From contig NZ_BOSE01000002.1 of the NCBI RefSeq assembly GCF_018403185.1, positions 496,001-560,000 of the forward strand: 64,000 bases of DNA, in the 5' to 3' direction. The notes below the pieces were generated by a model. It saw only the letters and a program-made list of their open reading frames with translations. It did not search any database and had not been told where the DNA came from. Below, piece after piece: positions 35,196 through 45,461 of this stretch (the first letter of the stretch is position 1; the number at the start of each line of letters is the position of its first letter). Position numbers and translations under genes: made by a program. This DNA is from Paenibacillus montaniterrae. Lineage in GTDB: Bacteria; Bacillota; Bacilli; Paenibacillales; Paenibacillaceae.

Positions 35196-37631
35196 TCAAA
35201 TAAGGGCCTTTTGCGCAAGCTTGATCAGCCAGCCTTGCTCCGTCCGTTCTACCTTCCATTGGCGGCCAATCAACGCCTGCAGCTGTACCGCCTGCTCCTC
35301 GCTCAATGGCACATTCAGCAAATTATATTCCTGCTGCGTGTAGTGTACATTTTCTCGCAAACCATAGCGGAAAAGCAGCAGCCGTTTAAATGCGTTGGCG
35401 TGCAGGAAGCTAAAGCAGTAGCCGTATTGAAATACATCCTGCCAGTTAATGTTCATTTCTTCCGCAAGCTCAACCCGCTCCACAAATGGCATATCAGGCT
35501 CTTTAACCAGATGAGCAATCGCGCTAAAGTCCTTGCTGGCTATACAAGCTGCAATAACCTCGTCGCTTGCGCCGCTGGAACGGCAATTTTCCAATAGCAT
35601 CGCAAAAGGAATGCCAAGCGTAACCGGCTTCCGCAAGTGTGTGTAAAACCAGGCATTAACCTGCTGCAGCACGTCGACGCGCAGCGAAGGCTTGCCTGCC
35701 TTCTGAAACGCATGATTGCTGCCAGCATATCGCACCAGCTTCGCTTCCTTGCCCCAACGCTTCAGATTGGCGTACCACTGATCGCTTTGCTCAATCGGAC
35801 AGCGCATATCCTGCTCGCCATGCATAATGAGTACAGGCGTCTCAACCTTATTCGCATAGGCTACAGGCGATCTTTGCCATAGCAGCTCGTAATTGTCCCA
35901 AGGATTGCCGCCCAGCATAGCCTCTGTGTAACGCGCCCCTATGTCGCTATTGCCATAGAACGACAGCCAGTTGCTAATGCTGCGCTGCGATACCGCGGCC
36001 TGAAAGCGATTGGTTTGTCCGATAATCCAGTTCGTCATTAGCCCGCCGTAGCTGCCTCCCATCACGCCCAGCCTTTGCTTGTTCAGCACTGCAAAGCGCT
36101 CCAGCGTCTCATCTACAGCCAGCATTAAATCATCGTAGTCGCCCTTGCCAACATCCTTCAGACAGCCAGCAGCAAACTGCTGACCGTAGCCAAAGCTGCC
36201 GCGCGGATTGCAAAGCAACAATGCATAGCCCTGCGAAGCTAGCGCTTGAAATTCATGTGCAAATGCTGGCGTATACATCGCATGCGGTCCGCCATGTATT
36301 GCTAAAATAAGCGGAATCGACTGAGAAGCGGATTGCAGCAGGCTTTGCGCTGGAGGCAGCAGCAGCCAGCCCTGCATATGCGCGCCTGCGCTGATTGTAA
36401 ATGATAGCGGCTGCGGCTCGGCAATGGCATGCTGCTGGCAGAAGCTATCATTCCAGCGTGTTAGCTTCCTGATCTCCCCGCTATCCGGCTCAATCGCATA
36501 CAGCTCGCCTGGCCCCTTGCTGTCTATCGCATTTACAACAAATGCTTCTGCTGCTTTAGATGCAGCCAGCTGGTGGATCACCCAAGGTTTGCTTGTTAGC
36601 TGCTGCCCAGGCTGGCCCTGCTTCCATTTCCAAATTTGAACCTCGCCATGCTTGCTGACCAGCGCATAGACCGCTTCCGCGTCTCCGTTCCCCTTAATGA
36701 ACGGGCCTGGCACGCTTGCGCCTGCTGTCATATCGTTCAGTACATAGACGCCAAGCTGCACATCCTCGCTGCTGATCGGCTGCGGCTCGCCGCCTTCCAA
36801 CAGGCCAACGCGATACAGTCTGTTATGCGTCGCACTTCCATAGGCTCGATCATGCCCAATGAACACAATCGCATCGCCGTCATCCGACCAGTCATATTGC
36901 GCAATTTCGTAGGCTCCATAAACAAGCTGACGCGGCTTGTTTCCCTCCTCCAGCACATAGAGTCCTTGCGTTACTTCGCTTTCCGCTCTGTCTCCTTTTT
37001 CCTGCCTCGCGATAAATGCAATCCTCCCGCTATCCAGCACGCGCGGCTGTGAAGCGTGAAAAGCGCCAGCCGTCAGCTGCTTGACCGTGCCGCTAGCCAA
37101 GTCATAGTGAAAAAGTTGGCTGTATAAACCGTCCCACCAGCCTCGTCCTTCAGCCTTCGGCATATCTGTCGTATAGCTGGCTCCCTGCCGACTCACCCTT
37201 TGCGACCAAGCCGCAGCAGATAGCGACTCCAGCCCTTTATTCAAATGAACGCGCGTCACATAGACGAGCCCCGAGCCGTCAGGCAGCCATTGCCATTCGC
37301 TTATGCTGCGCTTGGGCTGAACAATCGCACGCTCATCTGTTCCGTCAGCCGCGACAAGCCATAGCTGATTGACACCAGCGATAGCACGAAGAAATCCCAG
37401 CTGCTTGCCATCAGGAGACCAAAGCGGCTGCGTGTCGGCCGAGCCGCTGCTTAGCGGCGCATCCTGAATGCCGTCTATGCTGACTGTGCGGATATGGGTA
37501 TGATAAGCATTTTGCTCCATGTCCATTTGCTTGCGCACATACGCCACCTTGTCACCTGCAGGATGGAAATGCGGATCACTGCTCCAATAATAAAGCTCGA
37601 GGCTTTCCGGACTAATCAGTGGTTTTTTCAT
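35196..37631 (-). CDS. S9-family prolyl-oligopeptidase-like serine peptidase with C-terminal extension
   Basis: 811 aa. Residues ~1-400 are a beta-propeller (repeats like PLWSPDGKQLGFLR and DYDWSDDGDAIVF type strands). The alpha/beta-hydrolase catalytic domain runs to about 668, with Ser in VMGGSYGG, Asp in HGEQDMRCP and His in GSNHAF. Relatives end near WFYTHLRK; here a further ~143 residues follow (PVTLGIPFAMLLENC ... LIKLAQKALI) that I cannot assign. ATG 37631 overlaps the stop of the ATPase gene (TGATG) and follows GGAGGAAGG. There is no signal peptide, so it probably degrades imported peptides in the cytoplasm. Confidence 0.88.
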   Translation of the reverse strand: MKKPLISPESLELYYWSSDPHFHPAGDKVAYVRKQMDMEQNAYHTHIRTVSIDGIQDAPLSSGSADTQPLWSPDGKQLGFLRAIAGVNQLWLVAADGTDERAIVQPKRSISEWQWLPDGSGLVYVTRVHLNKGLESLSAAAWSQRVSRQGASYTTDMPKAEGRGWWDGLYSQLFHYDLASGTVKQLTAGAFHASQPRVLDSGRIAFIARQEKGDRAESEVTQGLYVLEEGNKPRQLVYGAYEIAQYDWSDDGDAIVFIGHDRAYGSATHNRLYRVGLLEGGEPQPISSEDVQLGVYVLNDMTAGASVPGPFIKGNGDAEAVYALVSKHGEVQIWKWKQGQPGQQLTSKPWVIHQLAASKAAEAFVVNAIDSKGPGELYAIEPDSGEIRKLTRWNDSFCQQHAIAEPQPLSFTISAGAHMQGWLLLPPAQSLLQSASQSIPLILAIHGGPHAMYTPAFAHEFQALASQGYALLLCNPRGSFGYGQQFAAGCLKDVGKGDYDDLMLAVDETLERFAVLNKQRLGVMGGSYGGLMTNWIIGQTNRFQAAVSQRSISNWLSFYGNSDIGARYTEAMLGGNPWDNYELLWQRSPVAYANKVETPVLIMHGEQDMRCPIEQSDQWYANLKRWGKEAKLVRYAGSNHAFQKAGKPSLRVDVLQQVNAWFYTHLRKPVTLGIPFAMLLENCRSSGASDEVIAACIASKDFSAIAHLVKEPDMPFVERVELAEEMNINWQDVFQYGYCFSFLHANAFKRLLLFRYGLRENVHYTQQEYNLLNVPLSEEQAVQLQALIGRQWKVERTEQGWLIKLAQKALI

Positions 37632-38623
37632 CAATGACCTTCCTCCTTACGCTTATCCAGCGGATAATGACATGCCGCATAGTGTCCTGCTTCAACCTCT
37701 ATCAGCTGAGGCTGCTCCTGCTGGCAGCGCTCGGTTGCATATGGACAGCGCGTATGGAAGGCGCAGCCCTTGGGCGGATTCGCCGGATTCGGCAGCTCCC
37801 CGCGCAATATAATCCGTTCCTTTTTGCGCAGCGACGGATCTGGAATCGGTACCGCCTGCAGCAACGCTTCCGTATATGGATGCTTGACGGAGCTGAATAT
37901 TTGCTGCTTCGTTGCTATTTCGACGATCCGTCCCAAATACATAACCGCGATCCGATCGCTAATAAAGCGAATCGACGGCAATCCATGCGAAATAAACATA
38001 TACGTCAGCTTGTACTCCGCCTGCAAATCCTTCAATAAATTTAAAATTTGCGCCTGGATTGAAACATCCAGCGCAGAAATCGGCTCATCGCAAATAATAA
38101 GCTTCGGATTGAGCGACAAGGCGCGAGCAATGCCGATCCGCTGCCGCTGACCGCCGCTGAACTCATGCGGATAGCGATCTCCCTGCTGCTGGCTCAAACC
38201 AACCGCCTGCAGCAGGCGCGAAACCTCTTTCGTAAGCTCGACTCCCTTGTACAGCCCATGAATTTGCATAGGCTCGGCAATAATTTCACTTACCTTCATG
38301 CGAGGATTGAGTGAAGAATATGGGTCCTGAAACACGAACTGCAGGTCTCGTCGCGCCTTGCGCAGCTCATCTCCCTCGACCTTCAGCAAATCCTTGCCTT
38401 CAAATAAAACTTGCCCGGCCGTCGGCTCAAGCAAGCGGGCAATCATCAGTCCAAGCGTCGACTTGCCGCAGCCCGACTCGCCTACAATGCCAAGCGTCTC
38501 GCCCGGCATTACCGCCAAATCAACTCCACTAACCGCTTGCACCGCACCGCTTTCCTTGCGAAATCCTTTCCGCGGCAGAGGATATTGCTTGGTCAAAGCT
38601 TTTACTTCCAATAAAGGCTTCAT
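37631..38623 (-). CDS. Oligopeptide ABC transporter ATPase (OppF/DppF type)
   Basis: 330 aa. Walker [10 protein letters not shown] (48-56), signature [15 protein letters not shown], Walker [13 protein letters not shown]. The C-terminal oligopeptide-transporter extension [19 protein letters not shown] carries the Cys cluster typical of Opp/Dpp ATPases. It overlaps the partner ATPase gene by 4 bp. Confidence 0.92.
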   Translation of the reverse strand: MKPLLEVKALTKQYPLPRKGFRKESGAVQAVSGVDLAVMPGETLGIVGESGCGKSTLGLMIARLLEPTAGQVLFEGKDLLKVEGDELRKARRDLQFVFQDPYSSLNPRMKVSEIIAEPMQIHGLYKGVELTKEVSRLLQAVGLSQQQGDRYPHEFSGGQRQRIGIARALSLNPKLIICDEPISALDVSIQAQILNLLKDLQAEYKLTYMFISHGLPSIRFISDRIAVMYLGRIVEIATKQQIFSSVKHPYTEALLQAVPIPDPSLRKKERIILRGELPNPANPPKGCAFHTRCPYATERCQQEQPQLIEVEAGHYAACHYPLDKRKEEGH

Positions 38624-39594
38624 CCTCTTACCTCCTCTGCTTTCAAACAGCTAACCCAATGCTGCTCTCCCTGCAACGCCAGCCGCGGCTTGCTTTGCAG
38701 GCATGCTTCGCTTGCAAATTTGCAGCGCGGCGCAAACGTGCAGCCTTCGCTGCTTTCCAGTAAATTAGGAACAGTGCCCGGAAGCGAATAGAGGCGCTGC
38801 TCATCCTCATGAATTTTCGGCAGTGAAGCAAGCAAGCCTTGCGTATAGGGATGGCTTGGCCTGTGAAAAATTTGCTCAACGGAAGCATGCTCGACAATTT
38901 CACCACCATACATGACGGCGACCTTGTCGGCCATCTCGGCCACAACGCCCAAATCATGCGTAATTAATATAACGCCCGTATTTTGCTCTTTAGCCAGCTT
39001 CTGGATAAGCTCCAAAATTTGCGCCTGGATCGTAACATCAAGCGCAGTTGTTGGCTCATCGGCGATCAGCAGCTTAGGCTGGCAGACCAGAGCGATTGCA
39101 ATCATGACTCTTTGGCGCATACCGCCTGATAATTGATGCGGATACCGGGCATACACCTTCTCTGCATTGGCAATGCCTACCGTGTCCAGCATTTCGATCG
39201 CTCGCTGCTTTGCCGCCTTGCGATTTAATTTATAATGCGTTCTAAGCACCTCACTAATTTGAAAGCCGACCGTAAAAATCGGGTTGAGCGAGGTCATCGG
39301 CTCTTGAAAGATGACAGAAATCGCCTTACCCCGCATATTGCGGTATTCCTTTTTCGTCAAGCGCAACAGGTTTTTGCCCTCAAACAGTATTTCGCCGCCA
39401 ACTACTTTGCCAGGATCGCTTACCAGGCCAAGTATGGACATGCTCGTTACGCTTTTTCCGCTGCCTGACTCTCCGACAATCGCAAGTGTTTCACCTGCAT
39501 CGACGGTAAAGCTCACTCCATTTACAGCGCGCAAAATGCCATCCGGCGTTTTAAAATGCGTTTGCAAATGGTTGACCTCCAGTAAATGAGACAT
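38620..39594 (-). CDS. Oligopeptide ABC transporter ATPase (OppD/DppD type)
   Basis: 324 aa. Walker [10 protein letters not shown] (41-49), signature [15 protein letters not shown], Walker [13 protein letters not shown], Cys-rich tail [15 protein letters not shown] chose the ATG at 39594, 10 nt after AGGAGG; a GTG two codons upstream is closer and also possible. It works as a heterodimer with the OppF-like ATPase. Confidence 0.92.
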   Translation of the reverse strand: MSHLLEVNHLQTHFKTPDGILRAVNGVSFTVDAGETLAIVGESGSGKSVTSMSILGLVSDPGKVVGGEILFEGKNLLRLTKKEYRNMRGKAISVIFQEPMTSLNPIFTVGFQISEVLRTHYKLNRKAAKQRAIEMLDTVGIANAEKVYARYPHQLSGGMRQRVMIAIALVCQPKLLIADEPTTALDVTIQAQILELIQKLAKEQNTGVILITHDLGVVAEMADKVAVMYGGEIVEHASVEQIFHRPSHPYTQGLLASLPKIHEDEQRLYSLPGTVPNLLESSEGCTFAPRCKFASEACLQSKPRLALQGEQHWVSCLKAEEVRG

Positions 39595-39621
39595 TGGCAC
39601 TTCACCTCCTGCAATGGCAGA

Positions 39622-40500
39622 CTAGTCGTTTGCTTTCATTCTCGGGTCCAGCACATCGCGCAGCCAATCGCCCAAGAAAATAACGCCCAGCACTGTAATC
39701 GTTATCGCCAGACCAGGAAAGGTAGAAACCCACCAGCTGGTCGCTATATATTGCTTGCCGTCGCTCAGCATCGTGCCCCAAGAAACATCCGGCGGCTTAA
39801 TGCCCAGCCCTAAAAAGCTTAGCGAGGATTCCATCAAAATAGTAGTCGCGACATTCATCCCGGAAAGCACGATAAAGGTGGACATAATATTAGGCAAAAT
39901 ATGCTTGAACAGCATTCTCGCATTGCTGGCGCCTGCCGCTCTGGCAGCCCGTACAAAATCCCGCTCCTTGATGCTCAGCACCTCGCCTCGCACTACGCGA
40001 GCATAGGACACCCAATTGGTAAGCCCAATGACAAAGATTAATGTAGTCAAGCCGGGGCCAACCACCGCGAGCATCACGAGCATAAGCAGCAGCGACGGGA
40101 TCGCATGGAAAGCATCCGCCGTGCGCATAATCAAGATGTTGCTCCACTTGCCATAGTAGCCAGCCAGCAACCCCAGCAGCGTGCCGACCAAGCCGGATAC
40201 AAGCACTGCTCCAACCCCGACAATGAGTGAAACTCTCGAGCCGTAAATTAATCGGCTCAATATGTCGCGCCCTAGATTATCTGTTCCAAGGAGGTGTTCA
40301 GGCAGGCTTCCTTCCATCCAAAATGGCGGCTTCAACCGTTTGATCGGATCGAGAGCCGCTGGATCGTAAGGTGCTATCCATGGCGCAAAAATCGCAACCA
40401 GCACAACAAACAGCACAATAATTGCGCCAAGGCTGCCTAGCTTGCTGTTCCAAAGCAGGGACCATAGAGTCGTTTTTCTTTTTTTGATTTGCTGTTCCAT
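39622..40500 (-). CDS. Oligopeptide ABC transporter permease (OppC/DppC type)
   Basis: 292 aa and six predicted helices. Family signatures: HLLGTDNLGRDILSRLIYGSRVSL near residue 80 and the EAA-like loop VRAARAAGASNARMLFKHILPNI. ATG 40500 follows AGAGGAG; a TTG six codons upstream opens the frame but has no site of its own. Confidence 0.92.
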   Translation of the reverse strand: MEQQIKKRKTTLWSLLWNSKLGSLGAIIVLFVVLVAIFAPWIAPYDPAALDPIKRLKPPFWMEGSLPEHLLGTDNLGRDILSRLIYGSRVSLIVGVGAVLVSGLVGTLLGLLAGYYGKWSNILIMRTADAFHAIPSLLLMLVMLAVVGPGLTTLIFVIGLTNWVSYARVVRGEVLSIKERDFVRAARAAGASNARMLFKHILPNIMSTFIVLSGMNVATTILMESSLSFLGLGIKPPDVSWGTMLSDGKQYIATSWWVSTFPGLAITITVLGVIFLGDWLRDVLDPRMKAND

Positions 40501-40518
40501 AGCATCTCCTCTTTGCAA

Positions 40519-41436
40519 CTAGTTGTACTTGATGCGCGGATCAAGATAGCGATATACAACGTCGGTGAGCATATTGCAGACAATGACAACGAGAGCGATA
40601 ATAAATACGGCTGCCTGCACAACCGCCATATCGCGCATATTGACCGATGTGACCAGCAATTGTCCAAGCCCTGGCCAAGCAAACACCGTCTCTGTCACCA
40701 GCGTACCGCCTATTAAACTAGTAAATTGCAGACTCATAATCGTCACTACAGGGATTAAGCCATTGCGAAATGCATGTCTCCCCACAACGAGCACTTCCCT
40801 CAAGCCCTTGCTGCGCGCCGTACGAATATAATCCTGGCTTAAAATCTCCAGCATATTGGAGCGAATTAGTCTTGTCATCTGTGCAGCCAAGCCGATGCCA
40901 ATCGTAAATGCGGGCAGAACAATATGCTCAACGCCGCCGCGCCCGGAGACCGGAAACAGCCCGAGGCTTACAGAAAATAATAGAATCAGCATAATGCCCA
41001 TCCAGAAATTCGGCATCGCCTTGCCGATCACAGAAAGAAATGAAATGATGACATCGAGCACGGTATTGCGCTTTACCGCAGAAATCATGCCACAGGGCAC
41101 GGCGATTACAATGCCGATCAGCATTGCGACTGCTGCCAATTCAAAGGTTGCGGGCAAGCGCTCAAGCACAAGCGGCAGCGCAGGCTCTCCATAATGGAAG
41201 GAGTTGCCGAAGTCTCCCTGCAATACGTTTTTGATATATACAAAATATTGCTGATAAAGCGGCTGGTCCAGGCCAAGCGCAGCGCGCAATATTTCTCTGT
41301 CCTCTTCAGTAGCGGTTTCTGGAAGCATCAAGTTTACTGGATCGCCCGTTACGTGTACGAGCACAAATACGATAATTGATATAAGAAACATGACCGGTAC
41401 AACCTGCAAAAGCATGCGCACCAGATATTGCCCCAT
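40519..41436 (-). CDS. Oligopeptide ABC transporter permease (OppB/DppB type)
   Basis: 305 aa and six predicted helices. Typical N-terminus YLVRMLLQVVPVMFLISIIVFVLVHVTGDP and EAA-like loop IRTARSKGLREVLVVGRHAFRNGLIPV. ATG 41436 is 8 nt after AAGGAGG; the GTG opening the frame three codons earlier directly touches that site and is unlikely. Confidence 0.92.
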   Translation of the reverse strand: MGQYLVRMLLQVVPVMFLISIIVFVLVHVTGDPVNLMLPETATEEDREILRAALGLDQPLYQQYFVYIKNVLQGDFGNSFHYGEPALPLVLERLPATFELAAVAMLIGIVIAVPCGMISAVKRNTVLDVIISFLSVIGKAMPNFWMGIMLILLFSVSLGLFPVSGRGGVEHIVLPAFTIGIGLAAQMTRLIRSNMLEILSQDYIRTARSKGLREVLVVGRHAFRNGLIPVVTIMSLQFTSLIGGTLVTETVFAWPGLGQLLVTSVNMRDMAVVQAAVFIIALVVIVCNMLTDVVYRYLDPRIKYN

Positions 41437-41538
41437 CCACTCCACCTCCTTTTCAAGTCAAGCCCAGCTCTTCAAGTCTACTGTCGCCAATCATCTCGTG
41501 CATGCGTTTTCCGGCAGCTTAAAAGAAGCAGGAAAGAA

Positions 41539-41553
41539 CCCCACAATGTGGGG
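41539..41553 (-). terminator. Short hairpin between the peptide-binding-protein and permease genes
   Basis: CCCCAC-AAT-GTGGGG forms a 6-bp GC-rich hairpin followed on the minus strand by TTCTTTCC. Such weak intercistronic hairpins commonly reduce permease expression relative to the binding protein. True termination is doubtful. Confidence 0.4.
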
Positions 41554-41587
41554 CCTTGCTCCTAGCAGATTCAAGTATGCCGCTAGC

Positions 41588-43177
41588 TTAATTCGCCAGC
41601 TTAATGTCATCGAGAATAAACATTTCGTCCAGTCGCGGAGCAAAATTAATACGCTTATTGACACCGTACACGCCTTGCATCTGGTACAAATAAATCGTAG
41701 GGCGATCATTTGCGATATGCTGTTGCACCTGTTGATACTGTTTTGCACGCTCTTCAGGATTCATATTGGACAATGCCGCCTGCAATAGCTCCTCAACCTC
41801 CGGGTTGTTGTAATCCGTTTCACCCGCTGCATTTTCTAACAGGAAGCGATTGTAGTTATTGGACGCATCGAACAAGGAGTTGCCGACACCCAATATAAAC
41901 AGCTCCTTAAAGCCTTTGGAGTTGTACGTTTCTGTAAATTTGCTTGGCTCCAGAATATCCAGATTGACCTGGAAGCCAACACCTGTCAGCATCGCTGCTA
42001 CAACCTCTGCAATTTCCTTGTACACTGTGCTTGCGGAAAGCGTAACCTCAGGACCGCCATTGGTATAGCCGGCATCCTGCAGCAGCTGCTTCGCCTTATC
42101 GGCATCAAATAGCGATGTTTCATACAGGCCAGGATCAGCACCGAAATTGCCTGGTGTTACAGAGGTGCGCGTGACGGTTCCCATGCCGCCAGCAATACTG
42201 TCAATGATCGCCTGCTTGTCGATCGCCAGCTCAATCGCTTCGCGTACAAGCGGATCTGCTGTAACAGTGCCTTCAGTCATGCGCATAAGCAGATGCAGAA
42301 CTCGCTGGATCGTTGCTGCTTCAATCTTGGTTGCTTCACCACCGTTAATGCGTTCGATATCTGTTACAGGCACGCCTGTAATAATGTCAACGCCGCCTGT
42401 CAGCAATTCAGAAACGCGAGTTGCCGCTTCCGGAATCATGCGGAAGGTAACCTCTTCCCACTGCGGCGCGTCACCGTAGTAGCTTTCGTTTTTCACAAGC
42501 ACAACGCGATCATCCTTGGTCCAGCTGCTGAATTTGTAAGGGCCTGTACCAATCGGATTTTTCAAGAAGCTTTCAATGCCATTCTCTTCAATGTATTTAG
42601 CTGGAAGAATGCCGGCGCCCATTTTGGAAAGGCGATTCAACAAAATAGGGTCGGGATATTCGGTAATAAATTCAACCTCATAGTCGTTTACAATTTTAAC
42701 CTCAGTAATATGCTTGAAGTATGAGTTCTGCTTTAAGGAAGAATCCTTGGCTACACGCTCAAATGAGAACTTGACATCCGCTGCTGTGAACGGATCTCCA
42801 TTGTGGAAGGTAACTCCTTCGCGCAGCTTGAAGCGCCAAGTCGTGTCATCTACCATTTCCCACTCTGTTGCCAGCCCAGGAACTTTTTCTTGGTTCTCAC
42901 CGTTTTTCACCAGGTATTCAAACACATTGATAATGACTGACTCGCTGTACGTATTATTGTTGTTATGTGGATCGAAGCTTTCAATATCTGCGCTGTTGGC
43001 AATGACCAGCTTCGCCTGGTCGCCAGTCCGTCCGCTGTCTGAGCCGCCATTGCCGGCTTCGGAATTTGTACTGCTGTTTCCTCCATTATTGGCACTGCTA
43101 TTGCCGTTGTTGCCTGAGCATGCCGACAGCACCAGCACAACGAGCAGCAATACAGTAATCAGCCTACTGTTCTTCAT
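41588..43177 (-). CDS. Peptide ABC transporter substrate-binding lipoprotein
   Basis: 529 aa. Lipobox LSAC with Cys20, Asn/Ser/Gly-rich tether, then an SBP_bac_5 (OppA/DppA) fold: SADIESFDPHNNNNTYS at the mature N-terminus, WRFKLREGVTFHNGDPFTAADVKFSFERV, and NPIGTGPYKFSSW. It captures peptides or related compounds for the downstream transporter. It follows the M20 amidohydrolase gene by 15 bp. Confidence 0.92.
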   Translation of the reverse strand: MKNSRLITVLLLVVLVLSACSGNNGNSSANNGGNSSTNSEAGNGGSDSGRTGDQAKLVIANSADIESFDPHNNNNTYSESVIINVFEYLVKNGENQEKVPGLATEWEMVDDTTWRFKLREGVTFHNGDPFTAADVKFSFERVAKDSSLKQNSYFKHITEVKIVNDYEVEFITEYPDPILLNRLSKMGAGILPAKYIEENGIESFLKNPIGTGPYKFSSWTKDDRVVLVKNESYYGDAPQWEEVTFRMIPEAATRVSELLTGGVDIITGVPVTDIERINGGEATKIEAATIQRVLHLLMRMTEGTVTADPLVREAIELAIDKQAIIDSIAGGMGTVTRTSVTPGNFGADPGLYETSLFDADKAKQLLQDAGYTNGGPEVTLSASTVYKEIAEVVAAMLTGVGFQVNLDILEPSKFTETYNSKGFKELFILGVGNSLFDASNNYNRFLLENAAGETDYNNPEVEELLQAALSNMNPEERAKQYQQVQQHIANDRPTIYLYQMQGVYGVNKRINFAPRLDEMFILDDIKLAN

Positions 43178-43192
43178 CTAACTTAACCTCCA

Positions 43193-44386
43193 TCATGTAG
43201 TTTTTTGCTGTTGTAAATACAGCAATGCTATAGCAGAGAGCATTGCGACACCGATAGGCAGTGCATGCTCATCCATGTCAAACCTTGGATGATGCAGCGG
43301 ATACATCGTTTCACTTTGCCCATTACTAACACCTAAACGAAACATGGCAGCAGGAACCTTTTCACAATAAAAGGCAAAATCCTCTCCGCCTGTTGATGGC
43401 TTTCCTTCCTCCCATTGACGGTCGCCGAACAGCTGGTCACTGGCCTCGGCAATCATTTCAACCATGTAGGGATGATTGACTACAGGCGGATAGCCGCGAT
43501 GCACGATAAGCTCATAGCTAGCGCCAAAGGCCGAGGTTACGCCGCCGATCACCTGATGCAGCAGCTGCGGAATCTTATCGCGAACGTTGGCGTTCAGCGT
43601 ACGAATCGTGCCTCTCATCGTCACCTCTGGAGCTATCACATTTTCCATAAATCCGCCCTCGATTTTGCCGATCGTTACGACTGCCGTTTCCAGCGGATCG
43701 ACGAGTCGGCTCGGAATTTGCTGCAGCGCGGTAATGACCTGAGCTGCGACGGCAATGGCATCCACCGATTCATGCGGGCGAGCAGCATGTCCGCCTTGCC
43801 CGATAATTTTAAGCTCAATCGTATCGGTTGAAGCGCCGGTAACCCCTTTAGTAATCGAAATATTTCCTGTCGGTCTGGACGGGTTGACATGCAGCGCGGC
43901 CATCGCGCTAATTCCCGTCTTTTCCAGCAGGCCATCCTTAAGCATGGCATCCGCTCCTGCCAGCCCTTCCTCGGCAGGCTGAAATACGAAGGCAATGCTG
44001 CCGCGCTCTGGCGGACCGAGCTCAGTTAATAGCTGAGCCGCTCCCATCAGCATACTGGTATGACCGTCATGGCCGCATAAATGTGCGACTCCGTTAATTT
44101 TCGAGCGATAGGCATGATTGTTCTCCTCTTGAATCGGTAGAGCGTCCATATCTGCTCGCAGTCCAATCACTGGCCCAGGCTGCTTTCCGCGAAGAATCGC
44201 AACGACTCCTGTCCCGCCAATATTGGTCATCACTTCCAGGCCGAGCTTGCGCACATGCTGTTCAACTATGCTTGAAGTCACATGCTCTTGAAATCCGAGC
44301 TCAGGATGCATGTGAAACTCCCGACGCCAGCTGACAAGCTGCTGCTGTAATTTTTGTGCTTCTGCTAATAAATGCGAAAAGGACAT
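43193..44386 (-). CDS. M20-family amidohydrolase (N-acyl amino acid / peptide hydrolase)
   Basis: 397 aa. Zinc-binding motifs of the M20D group are complete: LRADMDALPI, HLCGHDGHTSMLMGAA with metal-ligand Cys and His, FQPAEEGLAGA with catalytic Glu, and GGEDFAFY. The lid domain carries GQGGHAARPHESVD. Family members hydrolyse N-acyl or N-aminoacyl amide bonds in the cytoplasm. ATG 44386 follows GAGGAGG, which lies in the tail of the regulator gene; the earlier in-frame ATG (44413) lacks a site. Its position in a peptide-uptake operon suggests the imported ligand is an acylated or capped amino acid/peptide. Confidence 0.9.
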   Translation of the reverse strand: MSFSHLLAEAQKLQQQLVSWRREFHMHPELGFQEHVTSSIVEQHVRKLGLEVMTNIGGTGVVAILRGKQPGPVIGLRADMDALPIQEENNHAYRSKINGVAHLCGHDGHTSMLMGAAQLLTELGPPERGSIAFVFQPAEEGLAGADAMLKDGLLEKTGISAMAALHVNPSRPTGNISITKGVTGASTDTIELKIIGQGGHAARPHESVDAIAVAAQVITALQQIPSRLVDPLETAVVTIGKIEGGFMENVIAPEVTMRGTIRTLNANVRDKIPQLLHQVIGGVTSAFGASYELIVHRGYPPVVNHPYMVEMIAEASDQLFGDRQWEEGKPSTGGEDFAFYCEKVPAAMFRLGVSNGQSETMYPLHHPRFDMDEHALPIGVAMLSAIALLYLQQQKTT

Positions 44387-44396
44387 TTGGACCTCC

Positions 44397-45131
44397 TCAA
44401 ATTGACTGTTCATCTCTTGTTAATTGAGCGTAAATAGAATCGGAAGATTTGGCGATATGCTGAGTCATCAAAGCTTTGGCAAGCTGCTGGTCGCGGTTTT
44501 TCATCGCTTCTAGCAATTGCTCATGCTTTGATAGATTCGTTTGCCGAACCTCCTCGTTATATGGCATCAAGTCCAGCGCAGGATTAATTTGCGTACGAAT
44601 CATGCGAACCGCCCGCTCCAAGTAGAAATTTCCCGATGCTTTGGCGATTTCCAGATGAAACTTCACATCCAATGCGCGAAACAGCTCACGCGTGCACTCC
44701 TCGCTGCTGCTTAACACTATGTAGCTTTCCATCATGCTCAATTGCTCTGCGGTTACACGTCCCGCAGCCAAAAATGCCGCTTCCGGCTCAATAAAGCTGC
44801 GAAATTCAAATAATTCCGATAGTCTGTCCCATTTCTCGCGAATTTCCTGTGGCGAACGCAAATGGGAATGCAGCGTAACAGGCTGGACAAAGGTTCCGCC
44901 TTTGGCCCCGACTTTTTTATAAATTAGCCCGCTTTCCTCCAAGCGGCTTAGCGCCTCACGTACAACCATCCTACTGGCATTAAAGGTTTGCGCGAGCTCG
45001 CGCTCAGTAGGCAGCTGCTGATTGGGCATAAGCTCCTTTAGAATAATCGCTTCCTCAAGCTGCTCATATACAAAATCACTAATTTTTTTCGCACTAACCT
45101 GCTTTAGCTCAACAGGGAAATTAATGTTCAT
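44397..45131 (-). CDS. GntR-family regulator, FadR subfamily (FCD domain)
   Basis: 244 aa. Winged HTH at about residues 10-75 (LPTERELAQTFNASRMVVREALSRLEESGLI), followed by an all-helical FCD ligand domain (FRALDVKFHLEIAKASGN, with metal-binding His residues). ATG 45131 follows GAGGAG; the frame is open 23 codons further but without a site. It is the first gene of the eight-gene peptide operon and probably represses it. The perfect palindrome at 45288-45303 is a likely operator. Confidence 0.9.
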   Translation of the reverse strand: MNINFPVELKQVSAKKISDFVYEQLEEAIILKELMPNQQLPTERELAQTFNASRMVVREALSRLEESGLIYKKVGAKGGTFVQPVTLHSHLRSPQEIREKWDRLSELFEFRSFIEPEAAFLAAGRVTAEQLSMMESYIVLSSSEECTRELFRALDVKFHLEIAKASGNFYLERAVRMIRTQINPALDLMPYNEEVRQTNLSKHEQLLEAMKNRDQQLAKALMTQHIAKSSDSIYAQLTRDEQSI

Positions 45132-45287
45132 ATTATCACTCTCCTCACTCTTATATAACACTGCAAAACTAGCTAGTAAAGCATGAGGAAGTTGATTCAT
45201 AGATTTGCGATCTCCTTCATGCTGAAAACCAGTTGCTTTGACGCTGTTTTTGGAAAGGAGAAATTTAAGGATTATGGTTTGAACCTT

Positions 45288-45303
45288 ATACCTTAAAAGG
45301 TAT
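45288..45303. promoter_or_regulatory. Palindromic candidate operator for the FadR-type regulator
   Basis: ATACCTT-AA-AAGGTAT is a perfect 7-2-7 inverted repeat located 157 bp upstream of the regulator gene, the size and symmetry expected for GntR-family operators. No other gene start is nearby. Binding is inferred. Confidence 0.55.
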
Positions 45304-45461
45304 GATAATTAGACATTAACGATAGTTGTATCTTATATTACAATATCCATAATGTCAATCTGTTTAGTTGGAATTAACTCGAAAAAATTTTTGCTGCTTC
45401 GCTAACCGCAGGCAGCATTGTGTGGGCAGCACTGTGCAGCTACTTAGCTCAGCAGCGTGAA

